DNA from: a virus
Virus record (IMG/VR): IMGVR_UViG_3300024265_000061
Coordinates: 1-55,673 of that record
DNA: 55,673 bases
Direction: 5' to 3' (one strand)
The notes under the pieces were generated by a model, which did not search any database, was not told the origin of the DNA, and saw only the letters and a program-made list of their open reading frames with translations. Position 1 is the first letter of the stretch. Each line of letters starts with the position of its first letter. This document shows, piece after piece, positions 18,641 through 27,213 of this stretch. The position numbers were made by a program, and so were the translations under genes.

Positions 18641-21600
18641 TGTCGATGAAGATATTCCGTTTGGTCTTGGAGCAGCAGCCTTCCCGATAACCTTCTATGA
18701 TCGGCCAAATCTTGCTTTTGCCAACCTTTTGCGGGGGGATGTGGACGCTGCAACGAGAGCTATTTTTAGCCCACAAACACTTTCGCCTTCAGAAATCCAA
18801 TCGTTTCGCAATGCTCTATTCAAAGGAAAAAAGCCAGACCCAATCCTGAAAACAATTACTGATATTGCTACAAATCCTTTAGTCATAATGGGACTCGCTG
18901 CTGGTTTGATGTTCCCAATCGGCACTACAAAACCTCTACTAACCTTGGCTGCTGGATTAATCCCCAAAGCTAAAGCTATGGGGCAAGCAATGTCTTATGT
19001 TCATCCGGCAATTTATAACCTCCGCAGTGTACCGGGACTTTATCAAGCCTTTGCCGATGTTGTAAGCACTAAAACTAAGTTTCTTTCTAAGGAATTTGAC
19101 AGTATAAACAAAATATTTGGTAAAGCAGGCCGCCTCTCAAAAGCAGAGGGATATGCGGTGGCTGCGAGATTGGATGGGTTACACAAATCAAATCATGCTT
19201 TGGTTACAATGCTCGGCAGTGAACCAGAAATAGTCGCCATAATGGGCGGCAAGGGGCTACCAATAGCCCCCGGCCTCAAAGTAGGAATGCGGAAAGAAGT
19301 TTCAGGTCTCGCCGGAGGCTTACGAGGATGGATGAACAAAATTAGAACCACCCTGAAGGCTACTCCCGGGGGTGAAGAGCGAATACGAGATACCTTGGCA
19401 AAACAAGGCTTGACCTACGGTGATGACGTAAAGTATTATTATCCTCGAAATGCTCAGTTTGATAGATACCATTTGAAAGCAATACGAGCATCAACTGGGC
19501 CGAGGTATAGACAGTTTATGCGAAAAGAGGCACAAACTGGGCCTCTCCCAAAACACTCTATTGCAAGACAGGGCGGGGCGATGCCTAACATCGAACACCT
19601 GCAACTCTTAGAATCTCAGGGGGTAATTCCACAGGGCTATACCAGTGCTGCCACTAAGGTTTTCAATAGGTGGGGAGACGATGCTGCCCGAGAAGTCGAG
19701 AAAGTCTGGCGGGAAGTTCAAGGATTAGGAATGGCCTCTGGGCAAGCAGATACCGCATTTATAAATAAGATGCAATATTATTTTACAAAAGGGGCTGGGA
19801 AGAAATATGACTTTGCAGGTAGATTTGGACGCAAACATATTGCACAAGATACTCTAAAAGCTATGGCTGAATCTTTAACAGATGCTCGTATTCGGGGAGG
19901 AGATTTCTTTCAAAATGAATTACGAGAAGTAGGTCGGGTAATTGGAACCCCACGTCAATATTCCCTTGATGTTTGGGACGCAGCTAAAAGATATACTAAT
20001 TCTTCTGCGACCGTTCAGGCTTGGCATGGGTCAGGTCTTGGTAGGGAAATAAATAATATAGCCAATCAACCAGGCGTGTGGGGCAAACAGCCTTGGCTCG
20101 AATCCTATGTATATGACGACTTAGTACCTCACGTAAGAGGACTAAAATCTTGGCAAGAACTGCGGAGGTCTATCTGGTTTTCTCAGACGAAAGCTAAGGT
20201 GCATGAGTTTGTCTCTACTCATCCTATGATGGATAAACTGATGCCCACCAAAACCAAAGACTTTTTAATGAAATATACTGGTGATTTATCTGGTTCTTGG
20301 TCTGGAGAGGGGGGCGGAGCATCTATAGCTCACTGGTTCCATCTGTCAACTCTCGGAGCTAACATATCCCCAGCAAGTAAAAACTTGCTACAGACTTTCA
20401 TAACAACAACCAATGTAGTCGGGCCTCAGGGTATGATGCGAGGCTTAAAAGGTGTCCCAGGTGGAGGCGGGGCTGTAAAAAAAATACAAAACTATTTCGG
20501 TATGCTTGCAAAAGGAAAACCTTCCAAAGAAGCCTTTAGATTGGCTTTCCCGGAATACGTAAAGGATATGGGAGATGCCTCTCAGATTGTGGAATCTCTA
20601 ATCGCCGGAGATATTGCCAAGGAAGGATTAACTGGGAAATTGGTTGGTGCAGGCGGCTTAAAAAAGAAGTGGGAGATGATTAAGAAGGGGCTGTTGACGC
20701 CTTTTAGTATGTCAGAAAACTTTAATAGAATCACATCCTATTATGCTGGCCGTAATCAACATATATATCAAAATGCCCACAAATTAGCCGGAGCATCCTC
20801 CGCAGTGAGAGATCAGATATTCAATGAAGCTGGTAAGGTAGGTCAAACTCTCACTATGACGACACAGTTTACGGGGGGGCCACTTGGTATTCCCAGAGCT
20901 ATTATGAATACCTGGGCTCCTTGGCGGCAGTTTATGCACTTCCCACTTCGATTTGGAAGTTTCTTACAGGGGTCTATGCGGATGGGTGCAGACCCGTCTA
21001 AAATAGACTTAGGCACTATAGGAAGGACGCTGGCTGGCTCTACGGCGGCGTATGTGGCAGCAAAGAACCTATTAGGGGTCGATATATCACAAGGATTGAT
21101 GGTAGGAGCCTTGCCAGTACCAATGTATGAAGGTGCTCCTTTTTACCCCTGGCCGCTTGTACCCCCCGCTGCGGGGGTTATTGGTACTGCTGCTAAGGCT
21201 TTGATGACTGGAGAATCCCGGAATTTAGGGGCGACGGCGGCATTGCTGGTTCCCGGGGGAATAGCGGCCAGAAAAGCATACCGAACTCTGCATCCGAAAT
21301 ATGCGGATTATCAGAACAAAACCCCGGATGGCAGGATACCTATCTACAACAACAAACATGCTCTAATTGGGGCTATGACGCCTCTCCAACTCACTCTTAA
21401 ATCGTTAGGGCTGCGTCCCTCTGGCATCGCTGCGGAACAGGGGGCTGCCAAGTGGCTTTTGGCCCAGAGGGAGAAGATACGGGCCTATAAGCGGGACTAT
21501 CTACAGGCTCTAACTGAGAATGATAACAGGAAAGCCGAAGCCGTACAGCGGGAATTTACCAAAGCCTATCCCGAACTGGGGCCCCTACAGGTCAAGAAGT

Positions 21601-21776
21601 CCGATATTAGAGCCATTGAGAACCGACGAGAGGTTTCCCGCCTACACAGGATAGAAAAAGGACTCCCTTCAGCATACCGACCGCTATTCAGCCAAATCTT
21701 AGGAGAGGCATCTCTGGCCAATATCACACGAGATATTGATGTGGGAGATGTCGGTCTCGGACAATATTTGCAATAA
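18627..21776 (+). CDS. Giant internal virion (DNA ejection) protein, 1049 aa
   Basis: 1049 residues, the longest gene. It mixes several hydrophobic helices (LVIMGLAAGLMFPIGTTKPL, VPPAAGVIGTAAKALM) with long polar helices and Trp/Tyr-rich turns. Size, position at the end of the late block and lack of tape-measure repeats fit the largest ejection protein of podoviruses. I see no lysozyme or transglycosylase catalytic motif. ATG 18627 lies inside the end of the HNH gene and only GGAAG precedes it, so the start may have been altered by HNH insertion. Confidence 0.6.
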   Translation: MPKYNVDEDIPFGLGAAAFPITFYDRPNLAFANLLRGDVDAATRAIFSPQTLSPSEIQSFRNALFKGKKPDPILKTITDIATNPLVIMGLAAGLMFPIGTTKPLLTLAAGLIPKAKAMGQAMSYVHPAIYNLRSVPGLYQAFADVVSTKTKFLSKEFDSINKIFGKAGRLSKAEGYAVAARLDGLHKSNHALVTMLGSEPEIVAIMGGKGLPIAPGLKVGMRKEVSGLAGGLRGWMNKIRTTLKATPGGEERIRDTLAKQGLTYGDDVKYYYPRNAQFDRYHLKAIRASTGPRYRQFMRKEAQTGPLPKHSIARQGGAMPNIEHLQLLESQGVIPQGYTSAATKVFNRWGDDAAREVEKVWREVQGLGMASGQADTAFINKMQYYFTKGAGKKYDFAGRFGRKHIAQDTLKAMAESLTDARIRGGDFFQNELREVGRVIGTPRQYSLDVWDAAKRYTNSSATVQAWHGSGLGREINNIANQPGVWGKQPWLESYVYDDLVPHVRGLKSWQELRRSIWFSQTKAKVHEFVSTHPMMDKLMPTKTKDFLMKYTGDLSGSWSGEGGGASIAHWFHLSTLGANISPASKNLLQTFITTTNVVGPQGMMRGLKGVPGGGGAVKKIQNYFGMLAKGKPSKEAFRLAFPEYVKDMGDASQIVESLIAGDIAKEGLTGKLVGAGGLKKKWEMIKKGLLTPFSMSENFNRITSYYAGRNQHIYQNAHKLAGASSAVRDQIFNEAGKVGQTLTMTTQFTGGPLGIPRAIMNTWAPWRQFMHFPLRFGSFLQGSMRMGADPSKIDLGTIGRTLAGSTAAYVAAKNLLGVDISQGLMVGALPVPMYEGAPFYPWPLVPPAAGVIGTAAKALMTGESRNLGATAALLVPGGIAARKAYRTLHPKYADYQNKTPDGRIPIYNNKHALIGAMTPLQLTLKSLGLRPSGIAAEQGAAKWLLAQREKIRAYKRDYLQALTENDNRKAEAVQREFTKAYPELGPLQVKKSDIRAIENRREVSRLHRIEKGLPSAYRPLFSQILGEASLANITRDIDVGDVGLGQYLQ

Positions 21777-21790
21777 AAATTATTTTCCCC

Positions 21791-21819
21791 TTGACTTCCC
21801 TCCGCAGGTTTTGTATAAT
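21791..21819 (+). promoter_or_regulatory. Strong sigma70-type promoter with CTGCGGAGG motif in its spacer
   Basis: TTGACT (21791-21796), exactly 17 bp, TATAAT (21814-21819). The spacer contains the reverse complement CCTCCGCAG (21799-21807). It starts the DNA-metabolism region after the ejection genes. A protein bound to the motif would block or alter this promoter. Confidence 0.85.
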
Positions 21820-21838
21820 ACAGAAAATGAAACACTAA

Positions 21839-22194
21839 ATGAAACTCTATTTGAAAGGTGAAAAAGGAAAAAAGGCGACATTGTAACAGTAAATGATTTT
21901 TCATTCAGTAGGAGTGTTGAAGGTGGTAGGCTTAGTGCAAATTTCCATGCCTACCATCCTCGGTGCAGGGATAGATTTGTTGTTGTTGAAACTGGTTGTG
22001 TGTTTCCTCGCACATCAAGTCATCCTGGTTGCAACCATAACGACACGGTAATACAATCTGTTGAATCGGGCTTGGTAGTATTCATCGAAAAACGCTTCCT
22101 ACGTCTGGCAACACATACGATTACCATCGACGGGAAAAAGATTGAACTTTCCCCCGAGTCCCATGAAAATCTCAAGAGGCAACTAACACAATAA
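21839..22194 (+). CDS. Hypothetical protein read through a -1 frameshift, about 118 aa
   Basis: ATG 21839 opens a 15-codon frame that stops at 21886, while the downstream open frame (21874-22194) has no usable ATG. The two join by a -1 shift at 21868-21874, a perfect A-AAA-AAG slippery heptamer in the correct phase. The joined product reads KGEKGKK then GDIVTVNDFSFSRSV. The gene at 52754 is a paralogue: it has LKKGDIVIIKDD at its start and shares later segments (CVFP/CIFP, DTVIQS/NTVIQA, VVFIEKRFL/VIFIEYRYL). The shift may be programmed or a sequencing indel in the A6 run. Function unknown. Confidence 0.55.
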
Positions 22195-22213
22195 ACCCTG
22201 CGGAGGTAGAAAA

Positions 22214-22312
22214 ATGCCAAACATTGATGAATGCGGAAACAAAATCGCTGCAAAAATGAAAGATTCAATGTGGTCACGGTTCACCGACAGAATAAAGAAA
22301 TTTTTGAGGTAG
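22214..22312 (+). CDS. Very small protein, 32 aa, using a CTGCGGAGG motif as ribosome site
   Basis: 32 codons (start MPNIDECGNKIAAKMKDS). CCTGCGGAGGTAGAAAA precedes ATG 22214, so the repeated genome motif supplies the Shine-Dalgarno core GGAGG. It is followed 4 nt later by the next start. Short but well placed; function unknown. Confidence 0.45.
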   Translation: MPNIDECGNKIAAKMKDSMWSRFTDRIKKFLR

Positions 22313-22316
22313 AAAA

Positions 22317-22520
22317 ATGACAGACTCTTTTAAGTTAAAATTACTGCTATCCTGTTTGAGGATAACCTGTCGCTATTTCCAAGGGGACGAAGAGGTATGT
22401 GGCCTTTCAGAAGAATACAATACCAAAGCCACTGAGTATTCTGAATGGCATGTAGCCTGTAACTGTGATGGGAACATAAGCCGATGTGATTTACCAGAGA
22501 AATTTCAAATGTGTTTATAA
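22317..22520 (+). CDS. Cys-rich small protein, 67 aa
   Basis: 67 residues with six Cys (CLRITC, CGLSE, CNCDG, CDLPE) and one late Cys, which may bind a metal. TGAGGTAGAAAA precedes ATG 22317. First of many short Cys-rich early proteins in this phage. Family not recognised. Confidence 0.55.
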   Translation: MTDSFKLKLLLSCLRITCRYFQGDEEVCGLSEEYNTKATEYSEWHVACNCDGNISRCDLPEKFQMCL

Positions 22521-22541
22521 AAATATTGAAAGGAAGAAAAA

Positions 22542-22772
22542 ATGAAAGTATCTCCAAGAACAAGAAAGCATAGTGAGGTTGATTTTTCTAATCTCAAATC
22601 GGGGAACGCTTTTTTCTGGCGTGGTGCTATTTGGTTGAAAGTTGACGATGGGGAGCAGGGGTGTGTAAACCTAAATACAGGAGAATGTCAATGTAATATG
22701 TGTAAGGAGCTTGTAACCTCGGTGGACGCTACCGTAACTTGGAAACGCAAAGAAACCAAAAAGAAAAAATGA
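22542..22772 (+). CDS. Small protein, 76 aa, with CNMC pair
   Basis: 76 residues. The segment FFWRGAIWLKVDDGEQGCVN followed by LNTGECQCNMCKEL resembles small phage proteins that carry a short beta meander and a Cys pair. ATG 22542 follows TATTGAAAGGAAGAAAAA. The stop overlaps the polymerase start (ATGA), implying coupled translation. Role unknown. Confidence 0.55.
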   Translation: MKVSPRTRKHSEVDFSNLKSGNAFFWRGAIWLKVDDGEQGCVNLNTGECQCNMCKELVTSVDATVTWKRKETKKKK

Positions 22773-25408
22773 TTGATTTTCCAGCACATCCTGATTGCGT
22801 AAAATGTTCATTACATGAATCTGCGACAAATGTTGGCATCCCAACAAGGGAATTTGATGTCGGCCTTGCCACTCAAAGTAGGGCTTTGCTAATTGTAGGG
22901 CAGAATCCTGGTGTGAACGAAAATAAATCCACTCAAGCTAATCCAAATGGCAAGTCTTGGATTGGATATACAGGCCAACTATTGTCTAAATTTGTGGCTG
23001 TGTCCGGATTAGGGGGACTTTGCGATGTCTATGTGGCCAATGCCTGCCGGTGTCGTCACCCTCAAGGTGGTGACATATCCCAAGCACAGGTGAGAGCCTG
23101 CCGGACACATTTAGAATATGATATTCAAACATTGGCAGTGTATTATAAGGAAATAATTATCTTCGCCATCGGTGCTAAGGCGGCTTATAGTGTCACTAAT
23201 AATAGTTCATTGAAAGATACCTTTAAGAAACAAGGACAAGTCTCGGAAATATTTCCAGTAGATGTGTGTGGCCCAACATCGAACCCGATTCAAATTCGGG
23301 TTTTTAGTACATTTCACTTGGCGATGCTGCATCCTATGAGGAAACCGGCTCTCGTAAGAGCAGTCGAGGCTCACTTTGTACTTCTGCGGAGGTATCTGGA
23401 AGGCAAATTTATACCTAATGAGGAAATTGAGGAGCCGGAACTCGGAATTCCTGTTCCGAAAGAATTGCCTGATGTAGTATCCTGTGACATCGAGACCTAT
23501 GGAATTTTAGAGGGAGTAGAGCAGACGGTTTTCAATCCCATCAAGTCAAAATATATCGACGGAGTTGATTTTGCCGACCAAGTAGTTTGTGCCAATTTCT
23601 CGTGGCGAGATTCTAATTTGAAGATGCACTCCGCAGAATATGTTTTCCGCGACCGGAGACACTTGGGGATTATTAGACAGTGGTTCCAGACAATATCGCA
23701 AAGAGGAATTACTCTTGTTGGTCAGAATATTAAATTTGATTTGATGTATTTAGCCTCCGCAGATACGGAACTTCGGTATTGGATTGATCCTCGGAGATTG
23801 AAAATAGATGACACTCTAATCTTGAGTTTTCTCTTGTACGAGCAGCATCCAGAGAAAGGTCTCAAGGAACTCTCAATGTTATTCGGAGTTTCAGATTATA
23901 GCAAAGTGATGATTTCGGGAGGTTCGGGTAATGCTAAGTCCTGTTGGGATAAGGAGTTACATAAATACAACGGGGTCGATGGCGTCACCACCTTGAAGCT
24001 GCGGGAAGAATTATTGATAAGGATGACCACTCGATATGGAAAAGATTCTCCGAAACTCAGTGACGAATGTGTGTGGATGCGGAATACGATTGTATGGGAC
24101 ACCTTCGATTTGGATATGAATGGAAGTGCTTTGAACATCTCCAAACTCGAAGCGTTTCACACCAAAGAGAAAGAACGATGCCAAGAACTTCTCGAATATA
24201 CGGAGGCTTGGCATGGAATCAAACTTGCAGGGACAGGTTCAGACAAACCACTGCGGAGTTTCTTTATGGATTGCATAATGGAGGCGGAGTTACTGGGCGA
24301 CAGTCGGGTGACATATACGGAAAAGACTAAGAACATTTCCATTGGAGTTGAGAATGCGAATCTGTTGAAGAAACATTTACCTGTGGGGGAATCGCTGGAT
24401 ATTATAACTAACTTTCAGGAATTTAAGCAAAGGAGCAAAATTGTCAACACATATACAAAACCACTCCTCGAAAAGCCAAGGCGAGGTATTGTTAGGACAC
24501 TCGGAAATGTCGGTATGGTGTACCCATCGTGGTATCCTATACCAAGTTATTTTGAGCGAGGAGGTAGTTCAGATGATAAAGTCGGCGGTCAGACTCAAGG
24601 CCGATTCTCTTGCAAGAAACCCGCTCGACAAACAGAACCTCATTCAATCCGTGATTGTTCTACGTCTCGATGGGAAGGCGGGAAGTTAGCAGAGTATGAT
24701 TATAATCAAGACCATATTAGGATGGCAGCTTTGTTATCTGGTGACCCGTTGTTGATGGATATATATTTGAATCCTACTGGCAGAAGTGTTCATACTGAAA
24801 CTGCGGTCTCCATTTTTCCTGATGCCGACCCTACCGACCCCGGCTGGAAGAAAACAGATATGTATCAGGTTGGGAAAGACCTGAACTTTTTGGTTCTGTT
24901 CAAAGGGGGGGCCGGAGGGTTTCAATCATTGGTACTAAAAGAATCTGGTATTGAGATTGATATTGGATTCTGTGCTCAAGCTATTAAGACGTGGTATAAG
25001 AATCATCCGGTCTATGAGGAATGGCAAAACGGGCTGATTGAGTTGGCGGCCAAGCAGGGATACCTTGTCTTGCCTACGGGATGGAGCAGAACATTTGGGT
25101 TAGGGCCAAGTGGTGTAGCAAACTATACTGGGGAAATCTGTAATTTCATGCACCAGTGTCCTTGCAGTCAACTCTTACAGGCGGCCCACTATCAGATAAC
25201 AAAGGAATTTAGGGATTTACACCTAAAGACTTTAATATGTTTGCAAATATACGATGCCGTATTTGCCGATATTTACCCAAATGAAGAAAAAATTGTTGAC
25301 GAAATAATAATCAGAAATATGGAACATAATAAGGTTCTTGATATTTTCTACGACTGGACTTGTCGGTATGTACCTTGGCAGGTTGAACGCAAGGAGTACA
25401 AAATATGA
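22769..25408 (+). CDS. DNA polymerase A with N-terminal uracil-DNA glycosylase and 3'-5' exonuclease domains
   Basis: 879 residues. Residues 1-205 are a family IV-type uracil-DNA glycosylase with Cys for an Fe-S cluster (CVKC at 10-13, CRC near 93), LLIVGQNPGVNE, GYTGQLL and the late HPMRKP. An exonuclease follows: DIETYG near 240, VGQNIKFDLMYL, and YNGVD. The polymerase has motif A DYNQDHIRMAALLSGD (about 643), motif B KDLNFLVLFKGG (about 704) and motif C QIYDAV (about 826), where the usual HDE is replaced by YDA. SPO1-like phages have a related UDG-polymerase layout. It is the replicative polymerase. ATG 22769 is preferred to a TTG 30 nt upstream because of the ATGA overlap. Confidence 0.93.
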   Translation: MIDFPAHPDCVKCSLHESATNVGIPTREFDVGLATQSRALLIVGQNPGVNENKSTQANPNGKSWIGYTGQLLSKFVAVSGLGGLCDVYVANACRCRHPQGGDISQAQVRACRTHLEYDIQTLAVYYKEIIIFAIGAKAAYSVTNNSSLKDTFKKQGQVSEIFPVDVCGPTSNPIQIRVFSTFHLAMLHPMRKPALVRAVEAHFVLLRRYLEGKFIPNEEIEEPELGIPVPKELPDVVSCDIETYGILEGVEQTVFNPIKSKYIDGVDFADQVVCANFSWRDSNLKMHSAEYVFRDRRHLGIIRQWFQTISQRGITLVGQNIKFDLMYLASADTELRYWIDPRRLKIDDTLILSFLLYEQHPEKGLKELSMLFGVSDYSKVMISGGSGNAKSCWDKELHKYNGVDGVTTLKLREELLIRMTTRYGKDSPKLSDECVWMRNTIVWDTFDLDMNGSALNISKLEAFHTKEKERCQELLEYTEAWHGIKLAGTGSDKPLRSFFMDCIMEAELLGDSRVTYTEKTKNISIGVENANLLKKHLPVGESLDIITNFQEFKQRSKIVNTYTKPLLEKPRRGIVRTLGNVGMVYPSWYPIPSYFERGGSSDDKVGGQTQGRFSCKKPARQTEPHSIRDCSTSRWEGGKLAEYDYNQDHIRMAALLSGDPLLMDIYLNPTGRSVHTETAVSIFPDADPTDPGWKKTDMYQVGKDLNFLVLFKGGAGGFQSLVLKESGIEIDIGFCAQAIKTWYKNHPVYEEWQNGLIELAAKQGYLVLPTGWSRTFGLGPSGVANYTGEICNFMHQCPCSQLLQAAHYQITKEFRDLHLKTLICLQIYDAVFADIYPNEEKIVDEIIIRNMEHNKVLDIFYDWTCRYVPWQVERKEYKI

Positions 25409-25590
25409 AACAATGTAAAATTATATTTGAGCGGTACAAGAAGAATTTGTCGAATCGTCCTCCAGATGAAATCGATTTCTCCTTAGGTTTCCGGGCCGCT
25501 TTGAAGTGGCTACAGCGGGAGAACACAGATGGTTCTTGTGGAGTCAGAAAGTGTGTTCCTATGGAATGTATTCGAGAGGAGCTACGATGA
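25405..25590 (+). CDS. Small protein after polymerase, 61 aa
   Basis: 61 residues; the start overlaps the polymerase stop (ATGA) and the stop overlaps the HNH start (ATGA). One helix (DFSLGFRAALKWLQRE) and two Cys near the end. Tight coupling suggests it was the gene between polymerase and the ERCC4 nuclease before HNH insertion. Function unknown. Confidence 0.55.
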   Translation: MKQCKIIFERYKKNLSNRPPDEIDFSLGFRAALKWLQRENTDGSCGVRKCVPMECIREELR

Positions 25591-26120
25591 AGCCAAGAAA
25601 ACTCGATGTGAAAATTCATCCTATCTTTACGAATTATGCCGTCACCAAAGATGGACGAGTCTGGAGCAAGCCTCGGTTAGATAAATTAGGCCGACCGAAA
25701 GGGGGGCTTTGGTTGAGGCCATTTCCAGACCGCAGGGGGTATCTATATGTAACTATTTGGAATAACAACCAATCTATTCCAAAAAGAATACATAATCTTG
25801 TTCTTGAGACATATAGGGGAAATCGACCTCTTGGAATGGAGGGATGCCATAACGATGGCAATAAAAATAACAACAAAGTATCAAATTTGCGTTGGGCAAC
25901 CCATCAAGAAAATGAACAAGATAAAATAGAACATGGAACATCAGGAAAGGGAGCACTTAATAGCCAAGCCATATTAACAGAAAAAAAAGTTAGATTAATA
26001 TTTCATGCTTACCACGATGGGACTTATTCAATAAAAGAATTAGCCAAATATTTTAAGGTAGCTTACGAGACTGTATATCAGATTGTTAATAAGAAAAGAT
26101 GGGGGCACTTATGGGCATAA
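25587..26120 (+). CDS. HNH endonuclease, NUMOD4 plus HNH_3 type
   Basis: 177 residues from ATG 25587, overlapping the previous stop. The NUMOD4-like start (YAVTKDGRVWSKPRLD, WLRPFPDRRGYLYV) leads to the HNH_3 core (IHNLVLETYRG, EGCHNDGNKNNNKVSNLRW) and a C-terminal helix-turn-helix (SIKELAKYFKVAYETVYQIV). Same plan as the gene at 18140 but clearly diverged, so the two are separate acquisitions or an old duplication. It sits beside the polymerase gene, a common homing target. Confidence 0.88.
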   Translation: MKPRKLDVKIHPIFTNYAVTKDGRVWSKPRLDKLGRPKGGLWLRPFPDRRGYLYVTIWNNNQSIPKRIHNLVLETYRGNRPLGMEGCHNDGNKNNNKVSNLRWATHQENEQDKIEHGTSGKGALNSQAILTEKKVRLIFHAYHDGTYSIKELAKYFKVAYETVYQIVNKKRWGHLWA

Positions 26121-26701
26121 AAAAAATAAGAAAAACCGATATTTTTTGGAGATACAAAATACCAAATTTAATAACTGTCTGTGTAGATACAAGAGAGAAA
26201 TTTCCACTTTTATTCCCTGAAATTATCAGAATAGGGCATCCAGAACTCACCTATAAAATGATACCGATTCAAGTGGTAGTAAAAAGAATTGCATTGCCTT
26301 GTGGTGATTATATGCTTGAGGAATTCCCTGCGGAGTGCATCGTAGAGCGTAAGGCAAGTCAGCTTGAGATATACAAGAATCTCAATGAATCCCACGACCG
26401 CATCAGGCAGGCCAAGGCATTCAGGAAACTGGTGGCATCATGTGAGCATCCTGTCCTATTGGTTGAGGCTTCTCCACAGGAACTCTTTGCCAAAGACCCC
26501 CACATCAAGAATCCGGAGATAGTCGCCCATCGACTGTCACTCGCCATCGCAAAGTACGGTTTCCACGTTATCTTCCTGCCCTGGAAATCTCGATGTGCCA
26601 ATACCCGCCGTAAGGCCGGACATCTCCTTTTACATCTGATGATGGGATATGTACTGCAAAAAACATTCTCTGTCCCCCCGGTATTATTAGAGGAGAAATA
26701 A
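26111..26701 (+). CDS. ERCC4-domain (XPF/Mus81-type) nuclease
   Basis: 196 residues. VCVDTREKFP, GDYMLE and CIVERK are the active-site segments (D-xn-GDY-xn-ERK) of ERCC4 nucleases, which cut branched DNA. A helical end follows (VAHRLSLAIAKYGFHVIFL). ATG 26111 is chosen; ATG 26099 is in frame 12 nt upstream and equally lacks a clear ribosome site because the HNH gene overlaps here. Probable roles are resolving recombination or replication intermediates together with the Sak4-like ATPase and SSB. Confidence 0.85.
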   Translation: MGIKKIRKTDIFWRYKIPNLITVCVDTREKFPLLFPEIIRIGHPELTYKMIPIQVVVKRIALPCGDYMLEEFPAECIVERKASQLEIYKNLNESHDRIRQAKAFRKLVASCEHPVLLVEASPQELFAKDPHIKNPEIVAHRLSLAIAKYGFHVIFLPWKSRCANTRRKAGHLLLHLMMGYVLQKTFSVPPVLLEEK

Positions 26702-26702
26702 A

Positions 26703-26816
26703 ATGAGTTTTGCTTATGGAGTTCTTGTTGCATCATTATTTTTAAGCGTTTATATTTTTATTTGTATTGGAAATTTTATTTTCCAAAAAATAAAAAAATG
26801 GTTGACTTTATTATGA
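26703..26816 (+). CDS. Small membrane protein, 37 aa
   Basis: 37 residues with one hydrophobic helix (VASLFLSVYIFICIGNFIF) and a basic end. GAGGAGAAATAAA precedes ATG 26703. Its last codons contain the -35 box of the next promoter. Could be a membrane accessory protein; function unknown. Confidence 0.5.
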   Translation: MSFAYGVLVASLFLSVYIFICIGNFIFQKIKKWLTLL

Positions 26817-26829
26817 AATATGCTATAAT
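26802..26829 (+). promoter_or_regulatory. Sigma70-type promoter for a short transcript
   Basis: TTGACT (26802-26807), 16-bp spacer, TATAAT (26824-26829). A terminator follows only about 130 bp downstream, so the main product may be a small RNA. Confidence 0.75.
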
Positions 26830-26835
26830 TAAGGG

Positions 26836-26960
26836 TAGATACAGGGGCAACGACGTTAAAAAACATTGCCATAAAGAACGAATGACGTGCCCCTTATTTT
26901 TAACCTCCGCAGAGACGGGGGTTGACGACGCAAAAGCCCGTTAGCCCCCTCTCGTTTTTT
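26836..26960 (+). ncRNA. Candidate small RNA between promoter and terminator
   Basis: The transcript predicted from the promoter at 26802 would run about 125 nt to a strong terminator. It can form GGGGCA/TGCCCC (about 26850 and 26887), a single-stranded A/U stretch carrying CCTCCGCAG (26904-26912), and the terminator stem. A 43-codon frame from ATG 26813 covers it but has no ribosome site and overlaps the promoter, so I prefer a non-coding product. Possible roles are antisense control or a decoy for anti-Shine-Dalgarno. Confidence 0.45.
26912..26960 (+). terminator. Intrinsic terminator
   Basis: Stem GAGA-(C bulge)-GGGGG (26912-26921) with CCCCCTCTC (26945-26953), 23-nt loop, then GTTTTTT. 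One of the clearest terminators in the window. Confidence 0.85.
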
Positions 26961-26988
26961 GAGTAAATACCACTGAAAAAGGAACCCC

Positions 26989-27213
26989 GTGAAAGAAGCA
27001 CAGCGTAAGCTCAAAAATTCAATCAAATCTAAACCACCTCCTATAGTCGTTGTGCCTGATAAAACCTATTTAGATGATACGGGGGAAGTAACTCCTACAG
27101 ACGTTATACTCATTGTAGACCCCATCCTCTACAAACGGATGGAAGCAGTTCTGGATGCTTGGGGGAAAGAACAAATGGGTGTCCCCGGCAAGAGAGGAGC
27201 CATAAAAGAATGA
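26989..27213 (+). CDS. Small protein, 74 aa
   Basis: 74 residues from GTG 26989, supported by AAAAAGGAACCCC just upstream. N-terminus is basic, middle is Pro/Val-rich (KPPPIVVVPDKTYLDDTG). No domain recognised. Stop overlaps the next start. Confidence 0.5.
   Translation: MKEAQRKLKNSIKSKPPPIVVVPDKTYLDDTGEVTPTDVILIVDPILYKRMEAVLDAWGKEQMGVPGKRGAIKE

Noticed and set aside
26762-26944. 60-codon frame and nested ATG at 26813 across the promoter and small RNA
   Set aside because: It spans a full promoter, ends inside the terminator stem and has no ribosome site.
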